A DNA stretch of 7,236 bases. Source: an uncultured Lachnospiraceae bacterium. Its GTDB lineage: Bacteria; Bacillota; Clostridia; Lachnospirales; Lachnospiraceae. Below are positions 5,930 to 7,236 of this stretch, one piece after another. A program made the position numbers and the translations under genes. The notes under the pieces were generated by a model, which did not search any database, had not been told where the DNA came from, and saw nothing but the letters and a program-made list of their open reading frames with translations. The DNA is taken from contig CAMOQY010000069.1 in NCBI GenBank assembly GCA_946623295.1, forward strand, positions 1-7,236. Reading direction: 5' to 3'. Position 1 is the first letter of the stretch. Every line of letters starts with the position of its first letter.

Positions 5930-7236
5930 ATGAAAGAAATCGATATCAAGGCAGTAAATGCAATAAGGATCCTGTCGGCGGATATGATCCAGCGCGCAAA
6001 TTCCGGTCATCCCGGGCTTCCGCTCGGCGCTGCGCCAATGGGTTATGAGCTGTGGGCGCGGCATATGCTGCACAATCCTGCCGATCCTCAGTGGCCCAAC
6101 CGCGACCGCTTTATTCTTTCGGGAGGGCACGGCTCGGCCATGCTCTACAGCCTTCTCCATCTTTTCGGATACGGACTGACGACCGAGGATCTGATGAATT
6201 TCAGGCAGTCAGGCTCGCGCACTCCGGGCCATCCCGAGTACGGTCATACCGTCGGGGTCGAGGCCACTACCGGGCCGCTCGGCGCCGGCATGGGAATGAG
6301 CGTGGGAATGGCTATTGCCGAGGCTCATCTTTCGTCTGTATTCAACAAGCCCGGTTTCCCGGTCTTTGATCATTATACCTTCGTGCTCGGCGGTGACGGC
6401 TGTCTGATGGAGGGCATTTCCTCCGAGGCTTTCTCGCTGGCAGGCACGCTGGGACTTTCAAAGCTCATAGTACTTTATGATTCAAACGGCATATCCATCG
6501 AGGGCAGCACCGACATCGCCTTTACCGAGGATGTGATGAAGAGGATGGAGGCTTTCGGCTTCCAGACCATAGATGTTCCCGACGGTAATGACCTGGCTGC
6601 GATCGGCTCCGCTATAGAGGAAGCCAAGGCCGATACGATGAGGCCTTCGTTTATCAGGGTGCATACGGTCATCGGCTGCGGCTGCCCTGAAAAGCAGGGC
6701 AAGGCCTCTGCCCACGGCGAGCCCCTCGGGGTTGAAAATGTCGCGGCGCTCAGGGAAAACCTCGGCTGGGAGAGCAGCGAGCCCTTCTTTGTACCCGAAG
6801 AGATCTATACTTACGTAAGGGGCTTTATGATCAGGGGCTCCGGCGCAGAGGATAAATGGAAAGAAATGATGGAGAGGTATTTCGAGACCTATCCTGCCAT
6901 GAAGGACCTGTGGGATGAGTATTTTGTAAACGATCACTCCCAGAGCCTGCTTGCCGACAGCGAATTCTGGAGCGTAGACGACAAGCCGGTAGCTTCCCGC
7001 TCCGCGTCGGGCGCCATGATCGCAAAGCTGCGCGACAGGCTGCTTTCGCTCGTGGGAGGCTCGGCGGATCTGGCTCCGTCAAACAAGACCTATATGAAGG
7101 ATGCCGGGGATTTCTCGAGGGAAAACTTCCTCGGACGCAATCTCCATTTCGGCGTCAGGGAGCTCGCGATGGGAGCGATAGGAAACGGCCTTGCGCTCTC
7201 CGGACTGCGGCCGTATCTGGGTACGTTCTTTGTCTT
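5930..7236 (+). CDS. tkt: Transketolase (3'-partial)
   Basis: Transketolase uses thiamine diphosphate to move two-carbon units between sugar phosphates in the non-oxidative pentose phosphate pathway. The first 435 codons are present, about two thirds of the usual 650-670, and the gene continues past the right edge. Visible landmarks are NSGHPG with H27, SGGHGSAMLY with H67, PGHPE with H101, TTGPLGAG at 113-120, the thiamine-diphosphate motif from GDG (155-157) to DSNGISIEG (184-192), AHGEPLG with H262, and GGSADLAPSNKT at 376-387. The catalytic glutamate is E411 in FGVRELAMGAIGNG. After that glutamate the protein has L where H or F is common, and LALSGLRPY where most transketolases have ALHGG. 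These are minor variations, since the catalytic residues are kept. It is a single-chain enzyme: the PP domain (to about 330) and the Pyr domain start are in one frame. It is transcribed from its own promoter. Confidence 0.96.
   Translation, partial: MKEIDIKAVNAIRILSADMIQRANSGHPGLPLGAAPMGYELWARHMLHNPADPQWPNRDRFILSGGHGSAMLYSLLHLFGYGLTTEDLMNFRQSGSRTPGHPEYGHTVGVEATTGPLGAGMGMSVGMAIAEAHLSSVFNKPGFPVFDHYTFVLGGDGCLMEGISSEAFSLAGTLGLSKLIVLYDSNGISIEGSTDIAFTEDVMKRMEAFGFQTIDVPDGNDLAAIGSAIEEAKADTMRPSFIRVHTVIGCGCPEKQGKASAHGEPLGVENVAALRENLGWESSEPFFVPEEIYTYVRGFMIRGSGAEDKWKEMMERYFETYPAMKDLWDEYFVNDHSQSLLADSEFWSVDDKPVASRSASGAMIAKLRDRLLSLVGGSADLAPSNKTYMKDAGDFSRENFLGRNLHFGVRELAMGAIGNGLALSGLRPYLGTFFV

Noticed and set aside
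6052..6369. Second + strand open frame (105 codons) within the transketolase gene
   Set aside because: It lies in a different frame from the well-supported transketolase, has no motif, and has no ribosome binding site. It is a frame shadow.

Overview
The window reads as a chromosomal segment from an anaerobic, probably clostridial (Bacillota) bacterium of moderately high GC content. This placement is an inference. It rests on the split glycine decarboxylase (gcvPA plus gcvPB), a tandem glycine riboswitch laid out like that of Bacillus subtilis, strong AGGAGG-type ribosome binding sites, frequent AGG/AGA and ATA codons, and TATAAT-type promoters. Another amino-acid-fermenting phylum such as Synergistota cannot be excluded. 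All genes lie on the + strand.

Layout. (1) Positions 1-1141 hold the 3' part of a Wzt/TagH-type ABC-transporter ATPase for export of a cell-surface polysaccharide; its start lies left of the window. (2) Positions 1142-1454 have no protein gene. They hold a candidate promoter, a tandem glycine riboswitch (about 1199-1372), a long hairpin (1367-1409) that shares bases with the closing helix of the second aptamer, and the gcvT ribosome binding site. (3) Positions 1455-5724 are a compact operon, gcvT-gcvH-gcvPA-gcvPB, for the T, H and split P proteins of the glycine cleavage system. The last two genes overlap by 4 nt. (4) A strong intrinsic terminator (5777-5812) closes the operon. (5) A separate promoter (TATAAT at 5845-5850) and a structured leader precede a transketolase gene (from 5930) that runs off the right edge.

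How it works together. When glycine is abundant, the riboswitch should bind it, stabilise the second aptamer and block the downstream hairpin, so transcription reaches the gcv genes. P-protein (GcvPA/GcvPB) decarboxylates glycine and passes the aminomethyl group to lipoyl-GcvH. GcvT then transfers the one-carbon unit to tetrahydrofolate and releases ammonia. The fourth component, dihydrolipoyl dehydrogenase, is not in the window. Transketolase is a separately transcribed neighbour in central carbon metabolism.

I see no previously undescribed system. The region is largely ordinary core metabolism. The points most worth a second look are in the leader RNA: a divergent second aptamer core, an attenuator-like hairpin without a clean U-tract, and a 9-nt repeat that copies part of that hairpin's 3' arm. 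No IS elements, CRISPR arrays, tRNAs or rRNAs were seen.
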